A stretch of DNA of 64,000 nucleotides from Gadus chalcogrammus. Taxonomy: Eukaryota; Chordata; Actinopteri; Gadiformes; Gadidae. Both the position numbers and the translations under genes were made by a program. Position 1 is the first letter of the stretch, and every line of letters starts with the position of its first letter. Positions 44,584 through 55,998 of this stretch are shown piece after piece. The stretch lies in NCBI RefSeq assembly GCF_026213295.1, contig NC_079416.1:1694083-1758082 (forward strand). Reading direction: 5' to 3'. The notes beneath the pieces were generated by a model. That model was not told the origin of the DNA and ran no database searches. It saw only the letters and a program-made list of their open reading frames with translations.

Positions 44584-45399
44584 ATGTTCTTTTATTACTC
44601 CTTTTTCGTTTTATTTGGGACGTCTTTTTTTGCAATCCCTTTCATTTGTAAATGTACATACTACTGTAGTAAATGTATCTGCCCAGAAATGCTGGTATTT
44701 TATTACTCCTTTCTTTTTTGTTTTTGTGACAAATGCTATACGATGTATGTAACATACATTTGTGCCTACGATGTATGTTGTAAGGTTAATTGTTACAGAG
44801 CAATTACTGTATTTTGTCTTTATTGAAAACATTCAGTGGGAAAAGTAAGTGAACACTTGGAGTCAAATGGCCTACTGTTTGAGCCTTCATAGTGTCTGGT
44901 AACTGGATTTGAACTGCATAATGTCCCAAGTGTTATTTTAATCTATTAATTATTTAATTTGGGCATATTCTTAAACTATACCAAACATCTCACTTATACC
45001 TAATACACTACCTATACTAACCCAGAAGATAATGAACATGAGATCATGGAGCCTCCCTCCCTGTAATGAGGGGGAATGAAGTTTGGGCCGAGATTCGACA
45101 CATAAAAGTAAGCTAACATTCTGTAGGCCTAGCTGGCTAACGTACCCGTATTACGAGATCGAAAAAGAAGGGGGCGCTAACGTCAGTTCTATGCTGCCAA
45201 TGCTACTAGATCGACGAAGAAGAACGGGGCGTTCCAGCCTGCGTAGACGAAAACGCCCATCACACGAGAACGCCGGGGGGGCGTTTTAGTCTGCGTGAAC
45301 GAGAACGCCCACGACACGGGAACGCCCATTTGTGTCTGCAGTCGGATGATATTGGCTAAATCTGAGGCCATGACTCTTAGCAGGAAACCGATTGCTTAC

Positions 45400-46065
45400 T
45401 CAGGGTAGGATATGAGTCCTTAGCCCAAGTGAAGGAGTTCAAGTACCTCGGGGTCTTGTTCGCGAAGGGTACTATGGAGCGTGAGATTGGCCGGAGAATC
45501 GGAGCAGCGGGGGCGGTATTGCGTTCGCTTTACCGCACCGTTGTTGCGAAAAGAGAGCTGAGCCGCAAGGCAAAGCTCTCGATCTACCGGTCGATCTTCG
45601 TTCCTACCCTCACCTATGGTCATGATGAGGGTTGGGTGATGACCGAAAGGACGAGATCGCGGGTACAAGCGGCCGAGATGAGTTTTCTCAGAAGGGTGGC
45701 TGGCGTCTCCCTTAGGGATAAGGTGAGAAGCTCAGCCATCCGTGAGGAACTCGGATTAGAGCCGCTGCTCCTTTACTTAGAAAGGAGTCAGCTGAGGTGG
45801 TTCGGGCATCTGGCAAGGATGCCCACTGGGCGCCTCCCCTGGGAGGTGTTTCAGGCACGTACAGTGGGGAGGAGACCTCGGGGAAGACCCAGGACTAGGT
45901 GGAGAGAGATTATATCTCAACACTGGCCTGGGAACGCCTCGGGATCCCCCCGTCAGAGCTGGTCAATGTGGCCCGGGAAAGGGAAGTCTGGGGCCCCCTG
46001 CTTGAGCTGCTCCCCCCGCGACCCGACCCCGGATAAGCGGATGACGATGAGATTTGATGAGATGA
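45400..46065 (+). pseudogene. LINE reverse transcriptase C-terminal piece
   Basis: Frame with KEFKYLGVLFAKGTMEREIG, SLYRTVVAKRELSRKAKLSI, MSFLRRVAGVSLRDKVRSSA and RWFGHLARMPTGRLPWEVFQ. A one-base change near 45905 shifts the last 50 codons relative to 4140-4277. A stop lies just upstream near 45404. Confidence 0.85.
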
Positions 46066-46322
46066 GTTGAATATCTCGTTTACGTTTATAAATTACACGC
46101 CTGGCGCTGCTAGCATTAAGGCTCAATCCTGATTCAGCCCTTAACCCAAAATCTAAACCCTACGCTACGCTGTTGCGCGTTCACGAGCATAGAGTTGTCC
46201 CATTAGTCGTTTTATTGAGGGCTAAGGGGGAGAGCTAACCTCCCCTTGAAGTTAAGATTTTCGCAATGCTTGCAATGCTACAGTTGTGAAAAAAATGGAA
46301 AATCAAGAAAAACCTAGGCAAG
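46066..46322. other. No gene seen
   Basis: Short AT-rich stretch after the LINE; the sequence GGGAGAGCTAACCTCCCC near 46228 may be a repeat edge. Confidence 0.3.
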
Positions 46323-46970
46323 ATGGCGTGCAAAAAAGATGCAACAGGATCTAAAACAACAAATGTAAGTGTTTTCTATGTTGCGTTTTCTACATATTCC
46401 CATATCCCATTTCCCACCTTTGATGGCATTATCATTATTCTGTTAAATGTAGACATTTTCGTTATAACATGGATAGCAAGTATAACCACAAAATCGCTAA
46501 TATGCGCTAATTGCTAGTTAGCGAACATGCTATAGCGATCTTTACAACATGGATGATGGTGTATGCCAGTAGGCTACTGGACATATTCCCATTTCCCAAC
46601 AACAATGATATCCATATGTTCCATGTTCTAGGGACTCCAGGTTGAAGATAATTCCTTACCAAGTAATGCAATAGTTAGTTTTAAAAATGCATATTAGCCT
46701 CGAGAATGGTGGATCAATGTGAAGTCGATTTTTACAAACCAGTGTTTTGTTTCATTTATTTTTGGTAGAAATATCTATCTATCCGTTTGTTTATTTATTT
46801 ATTATACATAACATGTGGCCATATCACCCAGTTCTGCCATATAATTCCTTCTCATTTGTTATTTTTTCTTTCAGAAGATCATTGAGGCCGCTGCCACCAC
46901 AGAGCCCATCCCTCCATCTCAAGCACCTCCTCTGCACAGATATTGTATCAAAATATCAAAAAAATATTAA
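46323..46970 (+). CDS. Possible two-exon micropeptide gene (45 residues)
   Basis: Exon 46323-46364 encodes MACKKDATGSKTTN and ends at GTAAGT. Exon 46875-46970 starts after TTTCTTTCAG in the same frame and encodes KIIEAAATTEPIPPSQAPPL and about 11 more residues, then TAA. AATAAA follows at 46974-46979. The ATG context AAGATGG is good. I recognise no family. Chance is a serious alternative for so short a frame. Confidence 0.22.
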
Positions 46971-46979
46971 AAAAATAAA

Positions 46980-47458
46980 GATCAAAACGACCACTAATGA
47001 TGTGCTGTAACTGGGTCTTGAAGGGTTGTCATTCCATTGCGTAGTGTTGAGGGGTAGGGTTAAAGTGTAGGGAAGGGATAGGTTTAAGGGTTGGGGTTAA
47101 GGGCAGTATTGAGACCAAGGCCCTGTCAACAAGAGCGAAAACTATCTTTTCCCCAATGTTTTCCTTGGCTGCGTTTCTGGAATATCTCCTTAAAGACGGA
47201 CTCATTGTGTAAACAAATCGAGCTGTAGCAACACTGTAATACATATTCAAGGCCTCTGTGTGGCGCTGGTTCTCCACAAAAAAAAGAAGAAGACTTCGGC
47301 GCATCAAGCCTGCGCGCTGTATACAAATATACAGTCGAGGAGGAGAAAGCAGTTGATAAACCTTGTAGATTGAGCAGATTTTTTATGTGGGTTCATAATT
47401 AAATTTACCATGGGGCCGTATTTAAAGCTACAAAAAAAAATAGACGTTTGCGTATCAG
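46980..47458. other. No gene seen
   Basis: Contains a GGGTTAAGG-rich stretch (47050-47110) and a short palindrome TGTATACAAATATACA near 47319. No exon recognised. Confidence 0.35.
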
Positions 47459-47675
47459 TGGGGTATTCCACAAAGCCGGTTTTATCACATAACCGGGTAA
47501 GTTGACCCAGGGTTTGCGGTAACCCTAGGTTTTCCGTTCCAAAATGAATACGGTATGTTAGTTACTATAGAAACATATGCTCTGAATCAAACCTGTTCGG
47601 AGCAGGTTTTGCGCAGGTTAAGTTTGGAACATAACCCGGTTTTGGGTATTTAAACCCGCGTTCACTGCAGATTTC

Positions 47676-48065
47676 ATGTGTTCACAATGGCATGCCCTTT
47701 TGATGAGAGGCCTGTTGATATCGGAGCGCAAATTATACGTGCATCTTGGCATATCGGACTATTTTTTGCTGGAGAGATATAGATTCTCGCGCAAATCTTT
47801 AATCTATTTAACTAGCCTTCTCCAACCTTACATAGCCAACACTACCAATCGAGGACCTGGCCTCAGTTCACTCCAGACTATTTGCGTAGCCCTCCGTTTT
47901 TTGCAAATGGTAGTTTTATCTATAATGTTGGAGATGCTGAGCACATCTCAGTCCTTTCAGATGACCCATCCACATCCGGACCAAGATTTTAATCAGCCTC
48001 CTATCATACAAAGAGCAATATTGGGTGAGAACTATGCCGAGAGGCGCATACAACAGAAAGTATAA
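47676..48065 (+). pseudogene. Harbinger transposase fragment
   Basis: The frame contains YFLLERYRFSRKSLIYLTSL, LQPYIANTTNRGPGLSSLQT and ICVALRFLQM, the N-terminal helical and helix-turn-helix region of HARBI1-type transposases. The frame then leaves the family and the DDE domain is absent. Confidence 0.75.
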
Positions 48066-48659
48066 AATAGTCCTAACGGACTTGCATCCACTGCAGAATG
48101 TTCGATCGTAGCCGGCGGCTTCATTACAAGCACTAATCCATCTTGATCTGTGAAGTTGATGAATTGTCACTTTTAGGTTTTCTACCCAGTTACCAAAAAA
48201 ATAACATTCGGAACATATGCGCTGTGGCACGCACACGGTTTGCATGTGTACCTTCGAAGGCAACCAAAATCTAAAATACAAGAAAAACACAAAAACCTAC
48301 ATTCAACCAGTACCCTCACATGGCCCCTGACTCTGAGGAGGAACCTCCAGGTACCCCCTCCATGCCAGGGCGCCCTGAATTTATGTCTATTAACAGCTCC
48401 TCCACCGGGGTCAAGACAATTTGGGGGCCAGATCCAGTCTGCCGGCTGTCATCCTTTTCACGATTGGCTTACCAGTTTGTATGTTTTTATACTTAATTTT
48501 TACTTGATCCGCTGACCGCTTGGGAGCCATCGGGGTACATATTTTTTTAGAAGAAAAGAGTTATGTGGTAGGAACGTTAAGAATGCTTGACTGGGATATT
48601 TATAGATTCATGGCTCAAATATTAAGGATCATGCTTTTGACGTGTAACACACATTTACG

Positions 48660-48815
48660 CGGTCAGCAATCCGCTGCCAGGCTTTGGTTCTCCGGGTTGC
48701 AGAGGCTTTAGCGTCCCCTTTTCTTGTGATAATGTCGTTCTCCCATAGCTCTCCAGGAGAACCTGGAGTTCCATTTCATTGAAATAAGCGGCCCGTTTCG
48801 CCATTTCAATCAGGG
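48660..48815 (-). pseudogene. Myb/SANT-like protein start, Harbinger-associated
   Basis: The minus strand reads MAKRAAYFNEMELQVLLESY followed by lower similarity and stops. Position and opposite orientation to the transposase fit the accessory protein of Harbinger elements. Confidence 0.5.
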
Positions 48816-49210
48816 TTTCCATGATCCATACATCACGTCTTTATAGGTTTGGCGTGGACGCGCACAACCCTGTGTTAACCAACCCTGAGTTGATTGAACT
48901 AATGCATAACCTGTGCGGTGGAACTGACAGCTCTGGTTTAGTTGGCACAGGGTCAAACAACCTAGAGTTCAGCGTTAACTCTGTGTTTGTTAAACCTCCG
49001 TTCGTGGAATACCCCAAAGGCGTCCACACGAATCCTAACACGAAAACGCATAGGGACGTTTTTATCTTATCCACCCTGCAACCTGGTTTAAAAAAAGTGT
49101 GTTTTCGGGCACCAAAAACGCCAAATCCGTCTGTACAGTCGGCCCAAACACACAAGACGTATTGAGTTTTTCCCCAAAAATCGTTTCCATGTGGACGGGG
49201 CCTGAGCCTT

Positions 49211-49662
49211 CAGGGCGCATTCACACTATGCTCCGTCCGTCCGTCGATGGATCTCATTGACTTTGCATGGAACGCTCTCGAAATGCAGGTGGACCCTGCA
49301 TTTTCATTTTGGGTCCGTCCGTTCTGTGGGCTCTCGCATCAAAAAGTTGAGCAGAGACGGATCAGTCTGCCAATCAGATCACGGTTTGGCAAATACACTG
49401 CACGGGACTACTGGATCCATTTTGCAATAACAAGCAGGAAAGAAAATTCTGTCCGTTTTATTGAATTATTGCATTTTTTTCAAGAAATGTTGAATCAATA
49501 GGATTGTTTTCAGTCATCTGTTGTTTGTCATCTTTTGTATTTATATCCACACATCAGTTTTGTAGCGGGAAGTGATTTGATTGGCAGCAGGCTGCGTGTA
49601 CAGTCCCCTATACGTCAGAAACGCCCTCGGCCATCCGTGGACGGATGCATGTAGTGTGACGC
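49211..49662. mobile_element. MITE 1 of a three-element row
   Basis: Starts GGGCGCATTCACACTATGC and ends TGCATGTAGTGTGACGCC. The subterminal words CCGTCCGTCGATGG / CCGTGGACGGATG pair. Confidence 0.75.
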
Positions 49663-50205
49663 CGCATTCACACTACATGCGTCCATCAACGGATCGGGGC
49701 TTTCATGTTTTCCCGGGTTGTATTACAAAGGCAATTTCATTGGACAGGGTACTTGAGAATATTTCTCAACTTTTGATGCAGAACACAGAGCCGAAAGGAC
49801 GAACGGACCCACAATGCATTTCGCGAGTGCCTCATGCAAAGTCATGGCCGATTGACTTTGTCAGAAATTATAGGGATAACTTCCCTATGCAACATGGTCT
49901 CAAATAAATGTGGACATAAGACACTCCCCTCAACATATCTAAACGTTGCCCTAGTTGGTTGGAATTATCACGTGGAATTTCCCACGTGAGGAATTACATA
50001 TTTCCTTTAAAAGAGACGTGCCCTCTCCCAAACTATGCTTGTTCAAACCACGAGAAGTGCACCTGATTCTGACATCAAGTGGTGGGAACTTTACGTGTTT
50101 CTGACTAGTTCCGGCGGATTCTCAAGTCTCGTGCATGCATGCCCGCAAATGCAGACGATCTGAAACACGCCTACTGAGATCCGTCGACGGATGCAGTTAG
50201 TGTGA
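49663..50205. mobile_element. MITE 2 of a three-element row
   Basis: Starts GCATTCACACTACATGCGTC and ends GACGGATGCAGTTAGTGTGA. It abuts element 1 with no gap beyond a few bases. Confidence 0.75.
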
Positions 50206-50556
50206 GGGCACATTCACACTACCTCCGTCCATCGACGGATGGGGGCTTTTTGACGCATCCATGTGTTTTCCCGGGTATTATTACAAAGGCGATTTCATAG
50301 GACAATGTATTTGCGTACATTTGCAAAGCGCGATGTGATTGGCCGACGGATCCATCGCTGTCTGAAAAGCTGAACATTTCTCAACCTTTGACGCACGGAG
50401 CCGAAAAGACGGGCGGACCCACAATGCACTTTGCGAGCGCTGTATACTGTCCAATGAAATCGCCTTTGTAATGCAACCCGGGAAAACACATGGATACTTC
50501 AAAAAGCCCTCATCCGTCGATGGCCCAAGTAGTGTGAACGAGGCAGGAATGCGCCC
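50206..50556. mobile_element. MITE 3 of a three-element row
   Basis: Starts GGCACATTCACACTACCTCC and ends at TAGTGTGAACGAGGCAGGAA. Same family as the two before it. The interior contains a further inverted repeat (CATCCATGTGTTTTCCCGGG and complement). Confidence 0.72.
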
Positions 50557-50593
50557 TCAATGCGGTGTCACTGTCTAGCCAGCAATGTCATTT

Positions 50594-51252
50594 TAGAGCT
50601 CGTAAGTCCGCCCCTTCCGGTAGAGCCCATTTTTATATGCCTTGGTCCCAGTTTTTATATGCCTTAGTTTACACATATGTTGTTTGTGGATTTAAATGAC
50701 AATTTTTCATGTCAAGAGTTTGACCGTTTAATGTGCAATTGTTCAGTTAAAGGCTGTAGAGAAAACACAATGAGAAAGACTGCACGTCTCGTATGTGACG
50801 ACACGCTCCCTGCGAATGGCGTGGACTAGACCGACAATCTTCCCATCGGCATAACAGAAAATCTACACATGCCCCGACTTATAATGGTTTTCACCTCTTT
50901 CGATGCTGTTATCCTCCCCTTGGAAAAAAGCGGTGAAGTGGAGCAGAGAGATTGCCATGTCTGTACCAGAGTGGTGGGGACGTATATCATTCACGTCGAG
51001 AGCAGCGAGGAGCTGTAGTTCACAAAGCGGCCTCACACAAAAGCTAACATTATCAAACTTATTCAATTTTTTTTTGGTTTTCTTTGCATGAAAAATTATA
51101 ATTTAAATCCACAGACAACATATGTGTAATCCAGGGTGTATAAAGACTGGGAACAGAAAATAATGACTTTCTCTCCATTGAAACTCAATCATTTTTTACG
51201 ATCTCATAGCTCCCATGGGGGTCTACCGGAAGGGGCGGACTTACGAGCTCTA
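50594..51252. mobile_element. Fold-back element 1 (AGAGCTCGTAAGTCCGCCCC)
   Basis: Long terminal inverted repeats AGAGCTCGTAAGTCCGCCCC...TTCCGGTAGA and complement. The interior has AACCGTTTAATGTGCAATTG-type sequence shared with the next two copies. No convincing protein. Confidence 0.8.
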
Positions 51253-51960
51253 TAGAGCTTGTAAGTATGCCCCTTCCGGTAGACCCCTCATGGGACCTCT
51301 AGGCGAGGAAATTAGAATGGGAGTCAATGGAAAGAAATGTATTATTTTCTGATCCCAGTCATTAAATGCCTTGGATTACACATATGTTTTGTCTGGGTCC
51401 AAATAATAATTTTTTATGTAAAAAGTTTGACCGTTTATTGTGCAATTGTTCAGTTAAAGGCGATGGAGAAAACATAATGAGAAAGACTACACGTCTCGTA
51501 TGTGACGTCACGCTTCCTGCGACTGGTGTGGACAAGACCGACAATCTCCCCATCGGCATAACAGAAAATCTCCACATGCCCCGACTTATAATGGGTTTCA
51601 CCTCTTTCAATGATGTTATCCTCCCCTTGGGAAAAAGCGGGGAAGTGGAGCAGAGAGATTGCCATGTCTGTACCAGAGTAGTGGGGACGTATATCATTCG
51701 AGTCGAGAGCAGCGAGGAGCTGTAGTTCACAAAGCGGCCTCACACAAACCCTAACATTATCAAACTTCCTCGCAAATTAATTTTGTTTTCTTTGCATGAA
51801 AAATTATAATTTAAATCCACAATCATATGTGTTATCCAGGGAATCTAGAGACTGGGACCAGAAAATAATGACTTTCTCTCCATTGAACCCCATTCTAATT
51901 TTCCTAGCCCAGAGGTCTCATGGGGTTCTCCCAGAAGAGGCGGACTTACGAGCTCTATAG
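51252..51960. mobile_element. Fold-back element 2
   Basis: Starts AGAGCTTGTAAGTATGCCCC directly after element 1 and ends with CGGACTTACGAGCTCTATAG. Same orientation as element 1. Confidence 0.8.
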
Positions 51961-52676
51961 AGTGGCGAAGTCACGCCTCTTCCGGTAGAGCTCATGGGAC
52001 CTATGAGATCGAAAAATATGAATGGGTGTCAATGGAGAGAAAATAATTATTTTCTGGTCCCAGTCTTTACATGACCTGGATTACACATATGTTGTTTGTG
52101 GATTTGAATGATAATTTTTCATGCAAAGAAAACTAAAAAAATTTGTGAAGAAGATTGATAATTTTAGGTTTTATGTGAGGCCGCTTTGTGAACTACAGCT
52201 CTTCGCTGCTCTCGACGCATATGATATACGTCACAACACCCGCACTTGGAACTCGGCACAGAGATGGCGATCTCTCTGCCCCACTTCACCGCTGTTTCCA
52301 AGGGGAGGATAAAAGCATCGAAAGAGGTGAAAACCATCATAAGTCGGGGCACGTGCAGAGTTTCAGTTATGCCGATGGGAAGATTGTCGGTCTTCTCCAC
52401 GCCAGTCGCAGGGAGCGTGACGTCACATACGAGCCGTGTAGTCTTTCTCGTTGTGTTTTCTCTACAGCCTTTATCTGAACAATTGCACAATAAACGGTTG
52501 AACTCTTTGCATGAAAAATGATCATTTAAATCCACAAACAACATATGTGTAATCCAGGGCATATAAAGACCGGGACCAGAAAATAATTATTTTCTCTCCA
52601 TTGACACCCATTCATATTTTTCGATCTCATAGGTCCCATGAGCTCTACCGGAAGGGGCGTGACTTCGCCACTCTAT
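51960..52676. mobile_element. Fold-back element 3, opposite orientation
   Basis: Starts AGAGTGGCGAAGTCACGCCT and ends GGGGCGTGACTTCGCCACTC. Its interior is reversed relative to elements 1 and 2. Confidence 0.8.
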
Positions 52677-53463
52677 TGCATTCGGCGTGCAATACCGTTG
52701 GTCGCCACAGGAGTGGAGAGTTTAGCTGTTTATGAGCGCTGTTCAGCGCGATTCCATTTGGACGATTAATACTTAAAAGGGATACTTCACCCATTTAGAA
52801 CCGGCGTTCTATCATTATAAAATCGCTATTGTAATATAAATAAATATATATATATCAGTCTAAACCAGTCTCCCCTTGGCCCATTTTTTCTCATCTAATT
52901 TTCTCCCGAAATGACGTCAAATGACGCGTTTGACGTCATTGCAACGTCGTAATGCTCTTGGGTAGCTGTTCTCCTTGCTCGGGGAGCAGTGCTCTAATGG
53001 GCCTTTCACACCAAAAAGAACCAAGAGCCAGTTCCGGCCTGGTGCTAGGGCCAGTTCAAAACAGGTTCCAGCCTTATCCCAGTTATGAACCAGTTGGTTT
53101 CACACTGGCCAGAGCCAGCCATGGAGCCGGCGAGAGCAACGCCATGACGTCACTACAAACGTCTCCGCTTTCCCAGCAACCCTCGCGCCTTGCCGGAACT
53201 GTACAATAAGAAGAAGAAGAACCCTCGCGCCAGTTTCAAACACAACAACAGCAATTTCGTCTTCTTCACGTCAATCCGTGCATAATAATCCGTGCATGGT
53301 TCGTTCTTTGAATATTCTGATTTAAAACAAAATCAGAAAAAACAATTAACAGTCGTTTTTTGGTTTTTGTGATTTGGTTTTGAAGCCGAAAAAGGGCAAA
53401 AGGAATTTAAAAATAAACAGTATTTTTCTGTTTTAAAAAAAAAAAAAATATGTCCCCTTTAAC
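52677..53463. other. Repeat-derived, no gene
   Basis: AAAAGGGATACTTCACCC near 52786 resembles the motif at 206. From 52998 GGGCCTTTCACACCAAAAAG and CCAGAGCCAGCCATGGAGCC look like a MITE. An A homopolymer lies at 53435-53449. Confidence 0.45.
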
Positions 53464-54215
53464 AAACCGTCGGGGCACCAGATTGCTTTAGAGCGGTACT
53501 GATCGCGTCGTGTGTCTTTCCAGGGTCAAATAGTTCACGAATAAAATCACCATACGGTTCAAGTGCGGCCATAACTAAGGCTAAATATAATTAGACAGTC
53601 TATTGCTGGTTTAGGCGGTTGGCTCTTTTTTCTTCACTTTGTTCTGCCTTCTGGTGTAACCAATAACTATAAATGTATCTATTTTTGTTTTTCTGTTTCG
53701 GGTTTAAAAAACCAACACACAAAACACACAAACACAAATAAAATGCCGTTTATTTGTTTATTCCTTTTGCTCTTTTTCTAGAACCAATTAATTGTTTTTT
53801 CTGAATATGTTTTAGATCGGAATAATCAAAGAACGAACCATACACAGATTTATTTGAATCCGTGGATGGTTCGTTCTTTGAATATTCAGATTTAAAACAA
53901 AATCAGAAAAAAACATTAACAGTCATTTTTTTTGGTTTTTCTGATTTGGTTTTGAAACCGAAAAAGGGCTAAAGGAATAAACAAATAAACTGCATTTTAT
54001 TTGTGTTTGTGTGTTTTGTGTGTTGGTTTTTTAAACCCGAAACAGAAAAACAAAAATAGATTCATTTATAGTTATAGGCTACACCAGAAGGCAGAACGCA
54101 GCGAAGAAAAAAGAGCCAACCACCTAAACCAACAATAGACTGTGAACTATTTGACACTGGAAAGACATACGACTCGATCAGCACCGCTCTAAAGCAATCT
54201 GGTGCCCCGAAGTGC
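53464..54215. repeat. Large palindrome, arms of about 370 bases
   Basis: GGGGCACCAGATTGCTTTAG at 53473 pairs with CTAAAGCAATCTGGTGCCCC at 54191. Matching internal words run all the way to the centre near 53875, including GAACCAACC-type and GAATATTC blocks. The arms are not perfect. Confidence 0.8.
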
Positions 54216-54379
54216 TCCGTTATGACGGTGAGGAGGTTCTGTGTGGAGCACAACCTTCAAAGAAGAAATCTAGTTTCCGATTTAGTTTCAGATCGTCCAC
54301 TCACAGACTAAGTCGCCGGCTCCCACGGAAAACAATAAAGCTGGCCATTGTAGAATGCGAGAGACTCGATGGAACGTTT

Positions 54380-54800
54380 GAAACGTTTTTATATGTATTT
54401 TTTTTTAATCTGCGTGCCCTTTTCCCGGCATTCATTGCGGTTTCATCTAAATATCACACAAACAAAACAAGCAACTGGATTATTCAGTTTTCCCGTTTTG
54501 ATTAAAAAAACAGAAAAATACAGTTTATTTGTATATTCCTTTTGTCCTTTTTCGGCTTCAAAACCAAATCAGAAAAACCAAAAAACGACTGTTAATTGTT
54601 TTTTCTGATTTTGTTTTAAATCGGAATATTCAAAGAACGAACCATACACAGATTAAAATAAACAGATTTCTGTTTTTTAAATCAAAACGGGAAAACTGAA
54701 TAATCCAGTTGCTTGTTTTGTTTGCGTGATATTTAGATAAAACCGCAATGAATGCCGGGAAAAGGGCAGGCGGATTAAAAAAAACAACATATAAAATACA
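54380..54800. repeat. Second AT-rich inverted repeat of the same family
   Basis: CGGCATTCATTGCGGTTTCA at 54427 pairs with the complement near 54740-54760, and AACAAGCAACTGGATTATTC with 54700-54720. It shares the GAAAAACCAAAAAACGACTG type of words with the palindrome to its left. Confidence 0.75.
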
Positions 54801-55012
54801 TATAAAGAGTGTTCGAGCGTGCAGAGATAATTTGCGCACTCGCAGTTGACATCTACGCTTGTGAAATAATATAATACGCCCGAATGCATGTTTTATCACA
54901 ATAGTGCTTTATGGCACTATAGTGTCGCCATAGCTTTGGGAGACCTAATGAACAACCTATTCTGTGGTTTAGGTTGGAGAACAGGCTGCGAAATAATAGA
55001 GGACGAGATCTG
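54801..55012. other. No gene seen
   Basis: Short unique-looking stretch before the Harbinger-type unit. Confidence 0.3.
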
Positions 55013-55273
55013 GGCCCAGTTTCCCGAAAGCATCGTTAGCCTAAGTGGATTGTGAAATGCGTCGTACGAGCATCGTACAGTTTTCACACCGTTTCCCGAA
55101 AGCATCGTTGGTAACGAACGTTGTAAAATCGCTTGTAGCTAGCTAGGACTCCATAACCATGTTCCAATATCCATACTATCCGTACTTACTAGCCTAAGTT
55201 TGAGTACGTAGGGCGTTCCGATTCAGATCGGGCGAAAATAAGTGTACTGAAAGGACCCGGATGGTGTACTCAA

Positions 55274-55642
55274 AGGCCGTTTCTCAATTCCTAGCACGAG
55301 TACTACGGACTCGATGACTTGCAAGTACATACTTGGCAAGTCCGTACTTCAAGCACAGACTTGCGAGCACGCGAGTACGTACCTGCAATTGGAACAGCAG
55401 CTGACTCGATGACGTCACCACCTCTGCTCGTCCGTTAACTGTGCTACGGCCTCATTTAGGCATATAGGCCTACTACTACTGAACAATATAAACAAATGAT
55501 ATAAAACAAAATCCCAGGCTCTTTCATTTTCAAATAGTATGTAAATATTCTGAATGAATAAAAATTTAAAAGATATGCGTGTCCTGTCATGTGTATAAGC
55601 TATACACACACGACTTTATATATATATATATAATATTATTAT

Positions 55643-55701
<59 letters not shown>

Positions 55702-55998
55702 TTAAGAGTAACTTAAGCTACAGTTTTGCGTCTTCTCCATATTGTCCGCCATCGTACTGCTGCGAGGGCGAAATGCATCCTGGGATTTATAGCGATTGCA
55801 AGCACACACGAGCCACCTCCGATGCATGCTCGGTGAAACGGCGAGATCGAGCACGCATCAAGAACACTTCCGGGTTTTACGACAGTACTCGCTTGATGCG
55901 TGCTTCGAATTGGAACAGTGCTCGGGCAATGACTGATGACGTTTCACGAGTCCACGAGTCCACGAGCACACGAGCACGCACAAGTACGCAAATTGAGA
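55274..55998. mobile_element. Inverted-repeat MITE copy A, GGCCGTTTCTCAATTC ends
   Basis: Starts GGCCGTTTCTCAATTCC and ends AAATTGAGAAACGGCC. Contains an AT tract at 55617-55700. The same element in opposite orientation lies at 56339-57568. Confidence 0.82.

Larger units (their letters stand above)
42028..45354 (+). mobile_element. 3.3-kb DNA transposon with Ulp1-like protease; possible Zisupton/KDZ relative
   Basis: It interrupts a LINE RT frame. The 8 bases GCTAAATC occur at 42020-42027 and 45355-45362, and the LINE codons continue across. The ends are imperfect inverted repeats (left TCCAGCTGCAGGCTTGGGCG, right complement TCCGACTGCAGACACAAATG) followed by arrays of GGGCGTT and AACGCCC in both orientations (42051-42130 and 45220-45335). 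The interior has small exons of a Ulp1/C48-type cysteine protease and a possible F-box-like frame. No full transposase is present. An 8-base duplication with an accompanying Ulp1 protease would fit Zisupton/KDZ elements, known from fish; hAT is the alternative. Confidence 0.72.
41870..46065 (+). mobile_element. LINE copy split by a 3.3-kb DNA transposon
   Basis: The left piece (41870-42027) encodes the RT segment with LLFADDVVLIGSSAGDLQHS and AAGMRISTAKS. The right piece (45363-46065) resumes with the codons that normally follow and runs to the ORF end and GGATAAGCGGATGACGATG tail. It is the same family as 3977-4305. The right piece has a frame shift after RTRWRE, near 45905. The 5' part is missing, so it was truncated at insertion. 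Confidence 0.82.
47460..49016. mobile_element. PIF/Harbinger element, decayed, about 1.55 kb
   Basis: The ends are GGGGTATTCCACAAAGCCGG at 47460 and a complementary CGTGGAATACCCC ending near 49014. Inside are a Harbinger transposase fragment (+) and, convergent to it, a Myb/SANT-like protein remnant (- strand, about 48815-48660, MAKRAAYFNEMELQVLLESY then stops). The target duplication could not be settled. Confidence 0.78.

Noticed and set aside
51366..51725. 119-residue frame shared by three neighbouring repeats
   Set aside because: It lies inside the fold-back elements, is open on both strands, is broken in the other copies and has no recognisable domain.
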